DNA of 64,000 bases from Azoarcus sp. (GTDB lineage: Bacteria > Pseudomonadota > Gammaproteobacteria > Burkholderiales > Rhodocyclaceae), in contig DYFV01000002.1 of NCBI GenBank assembly GCA_020725025.1, positions 62,001 through 126,000 on the forward strand. Direction: 5' to 3'. Under the pieces are notes generated by a model. It worked only from the letters and a program-made list of their open reading frames with translations, ran no database searches and was not told the origin of the DNA. Positions 1 through 8,432 of this stretch are shown one piece after another. The position numbers and the translations under genes are program-made. Positions within the stretch are counted from its first letter, which is position 1. Every line of letters starts with the position of its first letter.

Positions 1-591
1 AACCCTGCGGTCACGGTCGTGCCGACCTGCATCGACGCCGCCCGCTACGACGTGACTGCAGAAAAGCCCGCCGACCATGTGGACCTCGTCTGGATAGGCA
101 GCCGCTCGACGCGCAAGTACCTGGAACAGGCCCTGCCCGCGCTGCGACTCGCGGCGGAGCGCGTCCCCGGCCTGCGGCTCAAGATCATCGCCGACTTCGA
201 TCTTCCCGACGCCGGCATCGAGACGGTGCCGGTGCGCTGGAGCGCCGAGCGCGAGGCCCGCGAGCTCGCGTCCTCGCACGTCGGCATCGCGCCGATGGCG
301 GACAACGACTGGACCCGCGGCAAGTGCGCGCTCAAGGTCCTGCAGTACATGGCAGCCGGGCTCCCGGTCGTCTCCTCGCGGGCGGGGGTCAATGCGGAAG
401 TCGTACGTCCGGGCGACAACGGATTTCTTGCGGACAGCCCCGAGGACTGGGCCAGGGCGATCGAGGATCTGGCCGGCGCCCCTGCCCTGCGCGAGAACCT
501 GGGACGGGCCGGCCGGGAGCTGGTGTTATCGCGCTACGCTACCGGGCCGGTGTTCGAGACCCTGAAGGGCGCACTCGAACGGCTCGCCTGA
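1..591 (+). CDS. Glycosyltransferase, GT4-like C-terminal part (5' truncated)
   Basis: The reading frame is open from the first base, so the N-terminal half lies outside the window. The visible 190+ residues look like the nucleotide-sugar-binding C-terminal domain of a GT-B (family 4) glycosyltransferase: a 'LVWIGSRSTRKYLE' strand-loop, then 'KCALKVLQYMAAGLPVVSS' and 'VRPGDNGFLADSPEDWARAI', the usual donor-binding E/G-rich stretch. It would transfer a sugar in surface polysaccharide synthesis at the cytoplasmic face of the inner membrane. It converges on the membrane protein of the opposite strand and the two overlap by 66 bases. Donor and acceptor cannot be told. Confidence 0.75.
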   Translation, partial: NPAVTVVPTCIDAARYDVTAEKPADHVDLVWIGSRSTRKYLEQALPALRLAAERVPGLRLKIIADFDLPDAGIETVPVRWSAEREARELASSHVGIAPMADNDWTRGKCALKVLQYMAAGLPVVSSRAGVNAEVVRPGDNGFLADSPEDWARAIEDLAGAPALRENLGRAGRELVLSRYATGPVFETLKGALERLA

Positions 592-2091
592 TCCGCCCCT
601 CCAGGGCGGGCATTCGTCGCGCACGAGCACGACCACCGAATCGCCCCCGCGGTTGGTGAAGCGTGCCACTTCCCTCGCCTTCCGGGACGCGACCCACTCG
701 GCGAACGCCTCGTCCTTGCGCCTCACGTCGAGCGCCAGCATGGTGTATCGCCCGGCCGAGAACGCCGCCGCGAGGCCGTCGCGGTCCAGCCCGTGCCGGG
801 CGACGGCGAGCGGCCAGCCCGCGAAGTAGGCGATGCGCCCATCCTCGACGAAGACCTGCTGCGGATCCCGCACATGCTCAGACAGCCACACGCCCGCATC
901 GCGATACTGCGTCTTCTTCGGCCCCAGGGACACCACGTTTGCCAGCGCCGCGACGAGCCCCAGCAGGATCAACGCCCACCGCCAGCGTGGAAAGCGCGCG
1001 AACATCGCCGCGAGGCCGACCGATGCGAGCGGCACCGCCAGGATGTTTAGGAAGCTTACGTAGCGTCCGGTGAGGAAGAACTGGTACATGAGGAAGACCA
1101 GCAGGACGGCGACGTACGCGCCGAACACCCAGCCCAGCGGCTGCCAGGCGCGAAGCCGCTCCCGCCCCCCGCCGCCCAGCAGGGCATAGGCCAGCGGCAC
1201 GAGCGTCACCCCCGCGATCTCGAGGAACTTCACGGGCAGGATGGAGAGCAGCCCGAAGAACAGGATGGTGCCGGCCTCGTCGGCCGAATAGCGATTGAGC
1301 ACCGCCGCCGCCATGCTGTCGGCGGCCGCGCCGAACCGTTCCATCGTCAGGGCGGGATTGGCCGCGGTGAGGTAGTACTGGAAACGGTGATGGAGGTCGA
1401 GTCCGCCGCCGACCGCCAGCCCGGCGCCGACCAGCAGCACGATACCCGGCGGTACGCACAACATCGCCACCCGCCGCAAGAAGCCACCCCGACGCGCCGC
1501 GAAGACCTGCCAGGCGAGGAGCGCCGGATACAGCACGACCGCCTCGACGCGGAACAGGCAGGCGAGGCCGATGAGGCCGTGCACCCAGGCCGCGCCGGAC
1601 CAGCGCGGCCGTTCGTCCCACCCCAGGGCGGCGAGTAGCGCGGCCAGGGCGAACAGCCAGAAGCCGAACTCGCGGATGATGTGGTCGCGGTAGCCATTGA
1701 GCGCCGGAAGCGCCAGCACCACCAGGCAGGCGGCCCAGGCCGCGTTCGGGAACTGCCGCCGGGTGATCTGAACCAGCGTCGCGCAGACGCCGGCCATGAG
1801 CAGCGCGCCGAGGCCGAACCCCACCGTCTCCAGGCCGAGTCCGGTCGTCCGCGACAGGACGGCGATCACGATGGGCAGGAAGGGCCAGTCGAAGTTGGCG
1901 CGCGCCGCCGCCCATCCACCGTCGAGGAAGAGCCGCGCGGTGTCGATGTAGAGCATCCCGTCCCGGTTCGGTCCGATCCCACCGGAGATCGCGATGGCGG
2001 ACAGGATCAGGCTGGCGATGAAGGCGACGCGGGCCGGCCCCAGCGCCCCCAGGGACAGGCCGACTCGATCGAAAGCGAGGCTCCTGGACAT
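526..2091 (-). CDS. Polytopic membrane protein, GT-C/GT39-like glycosyltransferase
   Basis: A 521-residue protein with about ten hydrophobic segments. The first periplasmic loop has 'GPNRDGMLYIDTARLF', resembling the acidic first-loop motif of GT-C (ArnT/PMT-like) transferases that use polyprenyl-phosphate sugars. A soluble C-terminal tail of about 120 residues follows the last helix. It is the last gene of the minus-strand group carbamoyltransferase-methyltransferase-GT2-this gene; its ATG directly follows the TGA of the GT2 gene. Likely role: sugar transfer onto lipid-linked glycan in the periplasm. Family membership rests on topology and the loop motif only; an oligosaccharide unit-processing role is the alternative. 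Confidence 0.6.
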   Translation of the reverse strand: MSRSLAFDRVGLSLGALGPARVAFIASLILSAIAISGGIGPNRDGMLYIDTARLFLDGGWAAARANFDWPFLPIVIAVLSRTTGLGLETVGFGLGALLMAGVCATLVQITRRQFPNAAWAACLVVLALPALNGYRDHIIREFGFWLFALAALLAALGWDERPRWSGAAWVHGLIGLACLFRVEAVVLYPALLAWQVFAARRGGFLRRVAMLCVPPGIVLLVGAGLAVGGGLDLHHRFQYYLTAANPALTMERFGAAADSMAAAVLNRYSADEAGTILFFGLLSILPVKFLEIAGVTLVPLAYALLGGGGRERLRAWQPLGWVFGAYVAVLLVFLMYQFFLTGRYVSFLNILAVPLASVGLAAMFARFPRWRWALILLGLVAALANVVSLGPKKTQYRDAGVWLSEHVRDPQQVFVEDGRIAYFAGWPLAVARHGLDRDGLAAAFSAGRYTMLALDVRRKDEAFAEWVASRKAREVARFTNRGGDSVVVLVRDECPPWRGGSGEPFECALQGLEHRPGSVAR

Positions 2092-3015
2092 TCAGCCCGC
2101 CATCCGGTTGAGCATCGCGCCGAAGCGCGCGTAATCGGCCGCCGTCGGCGTCTCGACGTAGGCGCGCAGTACGGCCGCGGCGACCCTGGGGAAGGCCATC
2201 GGATCCTTCCTGCGCATGCGCCGCCAGAAACGCCACACGTTCGTGCGGAAATGCCGCCGCAGGTCCGCCTCGGCGATCAATCCGCCGTTGGCGGCGACGA
2301 ACTTGGCGTAGGTCTGGAACAACGCGCCGAGCATCCTCACCCGCTTGCGCAGCGTATTGCCCGGATGCTTGCGGTAGCAGGCGAGCACCTCGGGCACGCG
2401 CGCGATCGGATAGCGTACCGACAGGCGCAGCCAGCAGTCGAGATCCTCGAGCGCCAGATTGCGGTCGAAGCCGCCGACCGACAGGAAGGCCTCGCGCCGC
2501 AGAGCGATCGTGGGATTGATCACCGAATGCTCGCCGAAGAAGAGCCAGCGGTAGGCCTCGCGGTCCGGCCCAGCCGGCGGACGCGCCCGTCGCTCGCGCC
2601 GCTCGACCGGCCGGCCCTCCTGGTCGACGTAGTCGGCGTCGGCGTGCACCAGGGCGATGTCCGGGCAGTTCCACTCTCCGATCGCGGCCTGGATGCGCTC
2701 GACCTTCTGCGGATGGAGCAGGTCGTCGGAGCCCAGCAGGTGCACCCACTCGCCGCGGCAGGCCTCGATGCACGCGTTCGAGGTGGCGCTCACCCCCTGG
2801 TTCTGCTGGCGCTCCAGCACGATGCGGCGGAACCGGTCCTTGCGCGCCTCCAGGAAGCGCCGCGCCACCTCGAAGGTGTCGTCCGGCGATCCGTCGTCGA
2901 TGACGACCAGCTCGAGCTCCGGGTAGGTCTGCGCGCACACCGATTCCAGGCAGGCTTCGATGAAGCGCGAATGGTTGTAGGCAGGGATCGCGACGCTTAC
3001 GAGGGGCTGGCTCAT
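2092..3015 (-). CDS. Family 2 glycosyltransferase
   Basis: A 307-residue GT-A enzyme. The start at 3015 gives the classic N-terminus 'VSVAIPAYNHSRFIEACLES', followed by 'ELVVIDDGSPDDT' (UDP-sugar binding) and 'LLGSDDLLHPQKVE' containing the metal-binding acidic pair. An upstream in-frame extension exists, but it overlaps the methyltransferase gene and has no family similarity. The ATG overlaps the methyltransferase TGA (ATGA, 3012-3015), which indicates translational coupling. It most likely adds a sugar to a lipid-linked O-antigen or capsule unit. The acceptor is unknown. Confidence 0.88.
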   Translation of the reverse strand: MSQPLVSVAIPAYNHSRFIEACLESVCAQTYPELELVVIDDGSPDDTFEVARRFLEARKDRFRRIVLERQQNQGVSATSNACIEACRGEWVHLLGSDDLLHPQKVERIQAAIGEWNCPDIALVHADADYVDQEGRPVERRERRARPPAGPDREAYRWLFFGEHSVINPTIALRREAFLSVGGFDRNLALEDLDCWLRLSVRYPIARVPEVLACYRKHPGNTLRKRVRMLGALFQTYAKFVAANGGLIAEADLRRHFRTNVWRFWRRMRRKDPMAFPRVAAAVLRAYVETPTAADYARFGAMLNRMAG

Positions 3016-3656
3016 CGCTTCTCGGCCATCAGCATGTACTGGACGGCGACGAAGGGCTCGACCAGGCGGGTGGGCACGTACCAGCGGCGGAAGCGGCTCT
3101 TCATGTGTGGCACCATCGGGCCGCGGATCGCCCAGCCGCACTCGGCGAGCATCTCGGCGAGGCTTCCCCTGGTGAAGAAATGCAGGTGCGTACGGTCCAT
3201 GATGCCCTGGTCGGTATAGCGGAACTCGCCCTTCAGCAGCAGCGGCAGCACCACCTTGTAGTGGCGCACGTTGGGGACGGAGAGCATCAGCCGGCAGCCG
3301 GGGGCGGTCTCGCGGTGCAGGAAAAGCAGCGCCTCCCAGGGATCGGCGAGATGTTCGAGGACGTCGGCCATCATCACCAGCTCGTACTGCTGCCAGGGCA
3401 CCCGGTCCGCCACCGCTTCGAGCGAGCCGCTCCACACCTGTCGCAGATGGCCCCGCGCGATCGCCGCGGCCTCGGCGTTGAGCTCGATCCCGTCGCAGGC
3501 GGCGGTGAGGCCGGTGCGCAGCAGCTCCCTGCCGAGAGCGCCCGAGGCGCAGCCGATATCGAGCGTCGACGCCCAGGACGTCCCCTGGCCGCCCAGGAAT
3601 TCGACGATCTCCTTCCGGTCGGCGACGTAGTACTCGGAGATGTCGTCGGCGCTCAT
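3012..3656 (-). CDS. Class I SAM-dependent methyltransferase
   Basis: A 214-residue protein with the Rossmann methyltransferase signature: motif I 'TLDIGCASGALGRELL' near residue 33 and 'VMMADVLEHLADPWEALLFL' (motif IV region, residues about 95-115), typical of the UbiG/Methyltransf_23 group. It sits between the carbamoyltransferase (11 bases upstream) and the GT2 gene (4-base overlap). It therefore probably methylates a sugar or glycan chain end in the same polysaccharide pathway. The substrate cannot be deduced; methylation of a glycan terminus as chain-length control is one possibility. Confidence 0.82.
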   Translation of the reverse strand: MSADDISEYYVADRKEIVEFLGGQGTSWASTLDIGCASGALGRELLRTGLTAACDGIELNAEAAAIARGHLRQVWSGSLEAVADRVPWQQYELVMMADVLEHLADPWEALLFLHRETAPGCRLMLSVPNVRHYKVVLPLLLKGEFRYTDQGIMDRTHLHFFTRGSLAEMLAECGWAIRGPMVPHMKSRFRRWYVPTRLVEPFVAVQYMLMAEKR

Positions 3657-3667
3657 GGGTTAATCGA

Positions 3668-5413
3668 TCACTCGGACGCCGGGTCGCCCTTGACGACGAG
3701 GATGTCCTCCATCACCAGGTACTGCAGATCCGACCCGAAGAACATGTTGAGCGCATCGGTCGGCGAGCAGATCATCGGCTCGCCGCGGCGGTTGAGCGAG
3801 GTGTTGAGCACCACGCCGTTGCCGGTGAGCTTCTCCAGCTCCACCATCAGGTCGTAGTAGCGCGGGTTGAACTCGCGCCGCAGCACCTGGGCCCGCGCGG
3901 TGCCGTCCTCGTGCACCACCTCGGGCACGCGGCGCTTCCACTCCTCGGCGACTTCGAAGGTGAAGGTCATGAAGGGGGCCGGGTGCTCGCTCTGCAGCAT
4001 CTTGGGGCCGACGGTGTCGAGCATGCTCGGGCAGAAGGGGCGCCAGCGCTCGCGGAACTTGATCTGCTCGTTGATGCGGTCGGCCACCCCCGGGGCGCTG
4101 GGGCAGCCGAGGATGGAGCGGCCGCCCAGGGCGCGCGGGCCGAACTCCATGCGTCCCTGGAACCACGCCACCGGATGGCCGTCGGCGAGGATCTTCGCGG
4201 TGCGCGCCGGGACGTCGTCGATCTTCTGCCACTGCGGCCGGGCCGGATGGCGGGCGCAGGCGGCGATCACGTCCTCGTTGGAGTAGTTCGGGCCGAGGTA
4301 GACGTGCTCCATCTTCTCCACCGGCACGCCGCGCTGCTCGGAGACGTAGGCGGCGGCGCCGACCGCGGTGCCCGAGTCGCCCGAGGCCGGCTGCACGAAG
4401 AGCTCGCGCAGCTCCGGGCGCGCGATGATCTTCTGGTTGAGCTTGACGTTGAGCGCCCCGCCGCCGGCGAAGGCGAGCCGGCCGGTCTCGCGCAGGATGT
4501 CGCCCAGGTAGTGGTCCATCATCTGCAGCGACAGGTCCTCGAACAGCTTCTGCATGCTCGCCGCGTAGTGGATGTAGGGCTCGTCGGCGATGTCGCCGTC
4601 GCGCTTGGGGCCCAGCCAGTCGATGAGCTTGGGCGAGAAGTAGTAGCCCTTGCCGTTCTCCTTGTAGCGGCGGAAGCCGATCACGTTGGCGAGCTCGGTG
4701 TCCACCACCAGCTCGCCGTTCTCGAATTTCGCCAGCCGCGAGAAGTCGTAGCGCTCCGGGTCGCCGTAGGGCGCCATGCCCATCACCTTGTACTCGCCGT
4801 CGAGCATCTCGAAGCCGAGGTACTCCGTGAGCGCGCCGTAGAGGCCGCCTAGGGAATCCGGATCGTAGAACTCCTTGATCTTGTGGATGCGGCCGTTCTC
4901 CCCGTAGCCGAAGAAGGTGGTGGCGTACTCGCCCTTGCCGTCGATGCCCAGGATCGCCGTCTTCTCCTTGAAGCCGGAGCAGTGGTAGGCGCTGGAGGCG
5001 TGGGCGAGGTGGTGCTCGACCGGGACGATCTGCACCTTCTTCGTGTCGAAGCCCAACTGCTGCAGACACCATTCGACCCGCTTGCGGTAGCGGTGGTAGC
5101 GACGGTTGCCCATCAGGATGGCGTCGAGCGCGCGGTCCGGTGCGTACCAGTAGCGCTTGGCGTAGTGCCAGCGGGCGGGCCCGAACAGGCTCACCGGGGC
5201 GAAGGGGATCGCCACGGCGTCCACGTCCTTGGGCTTGATGCCGGCGAAGTCCAGGCAGAACTTGGCCGACTCGTAGGGCATCCGGTTCTTGGCGTGCTTG
5301 TCGCGCACGAAGCGCTCTTCTTCCGCGGCGGCCACCAGGCGGCCGTCGATGTAGAGCGCGGCCGAGGGGTCGTGCGTCAGGGCACCGGACAGGCCGAGTA
5401 TGGTCAGGGGCAA
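3668..5413 (-). CDS. Carbamoyltransferase, NodU/CmcH family
   Basis: A 581-residue enzyme that makes carbamoyl-adenylate from carbamoyl phosphate and ATP and passes the carbamoyl group to a hydroxyl. The N-terminal ASKHA-type domain starts 'ILGLSGALTHDPSAAL' and holds the metal/ATP motif 'VEHHLAHASSAYHCSGF' (near residue 130). The C-terminal domain carries 'GRMEFGPRALGGRSILGCP' and 'FNPRYYDLM'. Length is normal for the family. It is the first gene of the minus-strand polysaccharide group, so the likely acceptor is a surface sugar, as for NodU on Nod factors or carbamoylated O-antigens. The acceptor sugar is inferred from context only. Confidence 0.92.
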   Translation of the reverse strand: MPLTILGLSGALTHDPSAALYIDGRLVAAAEEERFVRDKHAKNRMPYESAKFCLDFAGIKPKDVDAVAIPFAPVSLFGPARWHYAKRYWYAPDRALDAILMGNRRYHRYRKRVEWCLQQLGFDTKKVQIVPVEHHLAHASSAYHCSGFKEKTAILGIDGKGEYATTFFGYGENGRIHKIKEFYDPDSLGGLYGALTEYLGFEMLDGEYKVMGMAPYGDPERYDFSRLAKFENGELVVDTELANVIGFRRYKENGKGYYFSPKLIDWLGPKRDGDIADEPYIHYAASMQKLFEDLSLQMMDHYLGDILRETGRLAFAGGGALNVKLNQKIIARPELRELFVQPASGDSGTAVGAAAYVSEQRGVPVEKMEHVYLGPNYSNEDVIAACARHPARPQWQKIDDVPARTAKILADGHPVAWFQGRMEFGPRALGGRSILGCPSAPGVADRINEQIKFRERWRPFCPSMLDTVGPKMLQSEHPAPFMTFTFEVAEEWKRRVPEVVHEDGTARAQVLRREFNPRYYDLMVELEKLTGNGVVLNTSLNRRGEPMICSPTDALNMFFGSDLQYLVMEDILVVKGDPASE

Positions 5414-5430
5414 GGGAGATCCTCGTCAGG

Positions 5431-5445
5431 GCCGCACAGTGCGGC
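5431..5445. repeat. Short perfect inverted repeat upstream of the carbamoyltransferase
   Basis: GCCGCAC-A-GTGCGGC, 7-base arms around one base, 18 bases upstream of the carbamoyltransferase ATG (5413) and 54 bases beyond the cysM stop. It could be an operator for the polysaccharide operon or an RNA hairpin. There is no T-tract, so an intrinsic terminator is unlikely. Confidence 0.35.
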
Positions 5446-5499
5446 AGGCGAATTGCTTTGGGGCGCGATTATAGCCGCTCACCCGTAGGGCTGCGGATC

Positions 5500-6447
5500 T
5501 CAAGGTAATTCGGTACGGATTCCGGCGTGCGCCGGGGGGCGCCACATCCCGGTGGACACGTAGCGCTCGCCGGTATCCGGGAGCACCGTCACGATGCAGT
5601 CGAGTCGACGCCGCGCGGCGAGCTCGCAGGCGACGTGTACGAAGGCGCCCGAGGAAGGCCCGACGAAGAGCCCTTCGTGGGCGAGGCGCCGGCACATCGC
5701 CACCGCGTCGTCGAGGCTCACCGGCACGCGCTCGTCGATGACCGACTCGTCGAGGATGGCCGGGACGATGTCGTCCGGTGCGCCGAGCGGCTTCAGGCCC
5801 TCGATGCCGGGAAAGGTCTCGGGAATCGCCGCGGCGACGTGGGTGTCGGGATAGACCTCCTTCAGTCGCCGCCCTATCCCGGTGAGCGTGCCGCCGGTGC
5901 CCACGCCGGCCACCAGCGCGTCCGGCAGACCGGCGAACACCGGCGCGAGCTGGGCGAGAATCTCGCCCGCGGTGCCGTCGTAGTGCGAGCGCCAGTTTTC
6001 GGGGTTGGAGTACTGGTCGCAGTGCCAGTAGCGGTCCGGGTAGGTGTCCGCCAGGCGGCGGGCCTCGCGCAGCGCGAAATCGTAGCCTTCCACCGGATCC
6101 GTGATGACGAGCTCGGCGCCGCAGGCGCGGATGCGGTCGAGCCGCTCGGCGCTGGCGTTGCCGGGCACGACCAGGGTCACCGGCACGCCCAGCGCCGCGC
6201 CGAGCATGGCGTAGGAGATTCCGGCGTTGCCGGACGAGGAGTCGAGCAGGCGACGCCCGCCGCCGAGCTTGCCGGCGGCCAGCCCCTCCCGCAGCATGCG
6301 CGCGACCGGCCGGTCCTTGATCGAGCCGCCCGGGTTCACGCCCTCGAGCTTGGCGAAGAGCCGCGTGCGCGGGGCGACCTCGCGGATCACCGCGAGCTCC
6401 ACCAGCGGCGTATTGCCGATCGCGGCGATCAGGGCGGTCGTGGCCAT
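5500..6447 (-). CDS. cysM: Cysteine synthase CysM (O-acetyl- or O-phosphoserine type)
   Basis: A 315-residue fold-type II PLP enzyme. 'GVNPGGSIKDRPVARM' holds the PLP lysine (Lys44), 'DSSSGNAGISYAM' is the substrate loop and 'GVGTGGTLTGIGR' is the phosphate-binding loop. It is the last gene of an operon with a JAMM peptidase, a CysO-like carrier and a rhodanese-ThiF enzyme. That arrangement matches the mycobacterial CysO-CysM-Mec route, in which CysM takes sulfide from a protein thiocarboxylate instead of free sulfide. Two starts are possible: ATG at 6447 (used here; best family alignment) or GTG at 6459, which overlaps the upstream TGA as GTGA. Neither has a clear Shine-Dalgarno. Confidence 0.9.
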   Translation of the reverse strand: MATTALIAAIGNTPLVELAVIREVAPRTRLFAKLEGVNPGGSIKDRPVARMLREGLAAGKLGGGRRLLDSSSGNAGISYAMLGAALGVPVTLVVPGNASAERLDRIRACGAELVITDPVEGYDFALREARRLADTYPDRYWHCDQYSNPENWRSHYDGTAGEILAQLAPVFAGLPDALVAGVGTGGTLTGIGRRLKEVYPDTHVAAAIPETFPGIEGLKPLGAPDDIVPAILDESVIDERVPVSLDDAVAMCRRLAHEGLFVGPSSGAFVHVACELAARRRLDCIVTVLPDTGERYVSTGMWRPPAHAGIRTELP

Positions 6448-6455
6448 GGCGGCGA

Positions 6456-7628
6456 TCACGCCGCCGGGGCGGCGCAGAAGGCCTCGTAGTCGACGTAGCC
6501 GGGGAACTCGGCTCCGTCCCCGCAGTAGCGGCAGCGCGCGTTGCGCGAGAGGGCGTACTCCGAGAAGCGTGCGTGAAGCGCATCGTAGTGCAGCAACCGG
6601 CCCACCAACGGGTCGCCTATCGAGAGGATCAGCTTCACCGCCTCGACCGCTTCGAGGAGCCCCACCACACCCGGCAGCACGCCCAGCACGCCTGCCTCGG
6701 CGCACGAGGGCGCCATGTCGGGCGGCGGCGGCTCGGGATAGAGGCAGCGGTAGCAGGGGCCCGGCCGCCCGGGACGCCCCGGCCAGAACACCGACACCTG
6801 CCCTTCGAAGCGGTACACCGAGCCGTGCACGCAGGGCAGGCCCAGGCGCACGCAGGCGTCGTTCACCAGGTAGCGGGTCGGGAAGTTGTCCGAGCCGTCG
6901 ACCACCACGTCGAACCCGGCGAAGATCTCCTCCACGTTGGCGCTGGAGAGCCGCGCCTCGAAACCCGCCACCTTCACGGACGGGTTCAGCGCCTCGATCG
7001 CCTGGCGCGCCGAGGCGACCTTGCCCATGCCCACCCGCGCGTCGCTATGCAGGATCTGGCGCTGCAGGTTGCTGCGGTCGACCACGTCGTGATCGACCAC
7101 CCCGAGGGTGCCCACGCCAGCCGCGGCGAGGTAGAGGGCGGCGGGCGAGCCCAGGCCGCCCGCGCCGATCAGGAGCACCTTGCTGTCGAGGAGCTTCATC
7201 TGCCCTGCCTCGCCCACCTCCGGCATGGCGAGGTGGCGCGCGTAGCGCTCCCGCGCATGCGGATCCAGGCTGCGCGGCTGCTCGAAGGGCAGCCCCTCGT
7301 TCTTCCACCGATTGAAGCCGCCCACCATGGAAGCGACGTTGCGATAGCCCATGCGCAGCAGGTCGTCGGCAGCGAGCAGCGAACGCACCCCGCCCGCGCA
7401 CATGGTGATCAGCGGCCGCCCGAAGTCGGGCACCGCCTCCTCGATCCGGAGCTCCAGGAAGCCGCGCCCCAGGCGCAACGCGTCCGGAGGGCTGCCCTGG
7501 GCGATCTCGTCGGCCTCGCGCACGTCGACCAGCACCGCGCCGGCGGCGAGCCGGCGCGCGGCTTCCCTCGGGTCAACTTCCGGAATCCGCCCCTTGAGCT
7601 CCTGCAGTCTCCGGTCCTTGGCTTTCAT
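6456..7628 (-). CDS. Rhodanese-ThiF/MoeB fusion, sulfur-carrier adenylyltransferase/sulfurtransferase
   Basis: A 390-residue two-domain protein. Residues 1-115 are a rhodanese domain with active-site loop 'MCAGGVRS' (Cys77). Residues 122-390 are an E1-like adenylyltransferase with 'LLIGAGGLGSPAALYLAAAG' (ATP site), 'DHDVVDRSNLQRQ', and two CxxC zinc pairs ('CYRC', 'CRYC'). It should adenylate the C-terminus of the small carrier encoded just upstream and convert it to a thiocarboxylate. In mycobacterial MoeZ the rhodanese is C-terminal; here it is N-terminal. The start at 7628 has a GGAGG Shine-Dalgarno lying inside the carrier gene, with a 56-base overlap. Confidence 0.88.
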   Translation of the reverse strand: MKAKDRRLQELKGRIPEVDPREAARRLAAGAVLVDVREADEIAQGSPPDALRLGRGFLELRIEEAVPDFGRPLITMCAGGVRSLLAADDLLRMGYRNVASMVGGFNRWKNEGLPFEQPRSLDPHARERYARHLAMPEVGEAGQMKLLDSKVLLIGAGGLGSPAALYLAAAGVGTLGVVDHDVVDRSNLQRQILHSDARVGMGKVASARQAIEALNPSVKVAGFEARLSSANVEEIFAGFDVVVDGSDNFPTRYLVNDACVRLGLPCVHGSVYRFEGQVSVFWPGRPGRPGPCYRCLYPEPPPPDMAPSCAEAGVLGVLPGVVGLLEAVEAVKLILSIGDPLVGRLLHYDALHARFSEYALSRNARCRYCGDGAEFPGYVDYEAFCAAPAA

Positions 7629-7908
7629 GTGCGCCTCCTGCCACAGCGGGGATGATGGCGAGCACTGCGCCCTCGGGGAGCGGCGTGTCCAGGCCGTCGA
7701 GCGCGCGCACGTCCTGGCTGCCGAGGAAGATGTTCACGAACTGGCGCGGCGCACCCGAGCCGTCGATCACCCGCTCGAGAATGCCGGGGTGGCGCTCGCC
7801 GAGCCGCGCGAGCGCCTCGGCCACCGTGCCCGCCTCGACGGCGACCTCGTCGGCGCCCTCGGTGTAGGCGCGCAGCGGGGTCGGAATGCGGATCAGCACG
7901 CGACTCAT
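7573..7908 (-). CDS. CysO/MoaD-like ubiquitin-fold sulfur carrier with C-terminal tail
   Basis: A 111-residue protein. Residues 1-92 fit the beta-grasp MoaD/ThiS/CysO fold: 'MSRVLIRIPTPLRAYTEGAD' at the start and the typical end 'LPEGAVLAIIPAVAGG'. Active carriers normally end in Gly-Gly. Here translation continues for 19 residues (93-111) before the TGA at 7573. The ATG overlaps the stop of the JAMM peptidase gene (ATGA, 7905-7908). Its role would be to carry a thiocarboxylate sulfur to CysM. The tail must presumably be removed first, and the neighbouring JAMM peptidase is the obvious candidate, as reported for the HcyS/HcyD pair of Wolinella. Confidence 0.85.
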   Translation of the reverse strand: MSRVLIRIPTPLRAYTEGADEVAVEAGTVAEALARLGERHPGILERVIDGSGAPRQFVNIFLGSQDVRALDGLDTPLPEGAVLAIIPAVAGGAHESQGPETAGAQGADSGS

Positions 7909-8327
7909 GGCCGGATCTCCTCTTCCTCGAAAACCTTCTCGCCGTTCAGGCGCCAGGAGCGCATCTCCGTCACGCCGTCCGCGGTCACGGCGGCGATGAG
8001 GTAGGACCAGCCTTCCCACGCCAGCTCGCGGTCGGTCTCGGACGGGCGCGCAAGGTGGTCGGGATGGGTGTGCCAGACGCCGACGATCTCCACGCCCGCT
8101 GCCGTAGCGGCGGCTTCGGCGGCGAGGTAGTCGGTGGGGTCGATCACGTAGCGGTCGCGCGATCGCACGACCTGGACGTTGCGCGTCTCGCGCGCCACCG
8201 TGACCTCGGTCTCACCCGGCCGACGCAGCCCCAACAGCAGGCCGCAGGCTTCGCTCGGATATGCCGCCACCGCCCAGAGCGCCACGGCGCTCCGCTGCTC
8301 GGTCGGCATGCGCAGCACGCGTTCCAT
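7905..8327 (-). CDS. mec: Mec-type JAMM/MPN+ metallopeptidase
   Basis: A 140-residue zinc peptidase of the JAB1/MPN+ family. The full JAMM signature is present: Glu26 in 'YPSEACGLLLG', His86-x-His88-Pro in 'VGVWHTHPD', and Ser96-x-x-Asp99 in 'PSETD'. In the CysO pathway Mec cleaves the CysO-cysteine adduct and frees cysteine; here it may also trim the carrier tail. It is the first gene of the operon and overlaps the carrier gene by 4 bases. The start at 8327 (MERVL) is chosen because the upstream extension is low-complexity and unlike the family. Length is typical for bacterial Mec/RadC-like single-domain enzymes. Confidence 0.88.
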   Translation of the reverse strand: MERVLRMPTEQRSAVALWAVAAYPSEACGLLLGLRRPGETEVTVARETRNVQVVRSRDRYVIDPTDYLAAEAAATAAGVEIVGVWHTHPDHLARPSETDRELAWEGWSYLIAAVTADGVTEMRSWRLNGEKVFEEEEIRP

Positions 8328-8432
8328 GCTCGGACGCTCCCGGCAACAGCCTGGAATGGCTTTTAGAAACGCTGCGGCGCGTGGAGTTCGCGCCGGTCGG
8401 CCGAACGAAGCCGGCCTGGGCATGCCGACGGG

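Noticed and set aside
6456-7628. MoeB for molybdopterin synthesis
   Set aside because: The rhodanese domain and operon with CysO-like carrier, Mec peptidase and CysM point to cysteine synthesis. Dual use for molybdopterin remains possible, but no moa genes are near.
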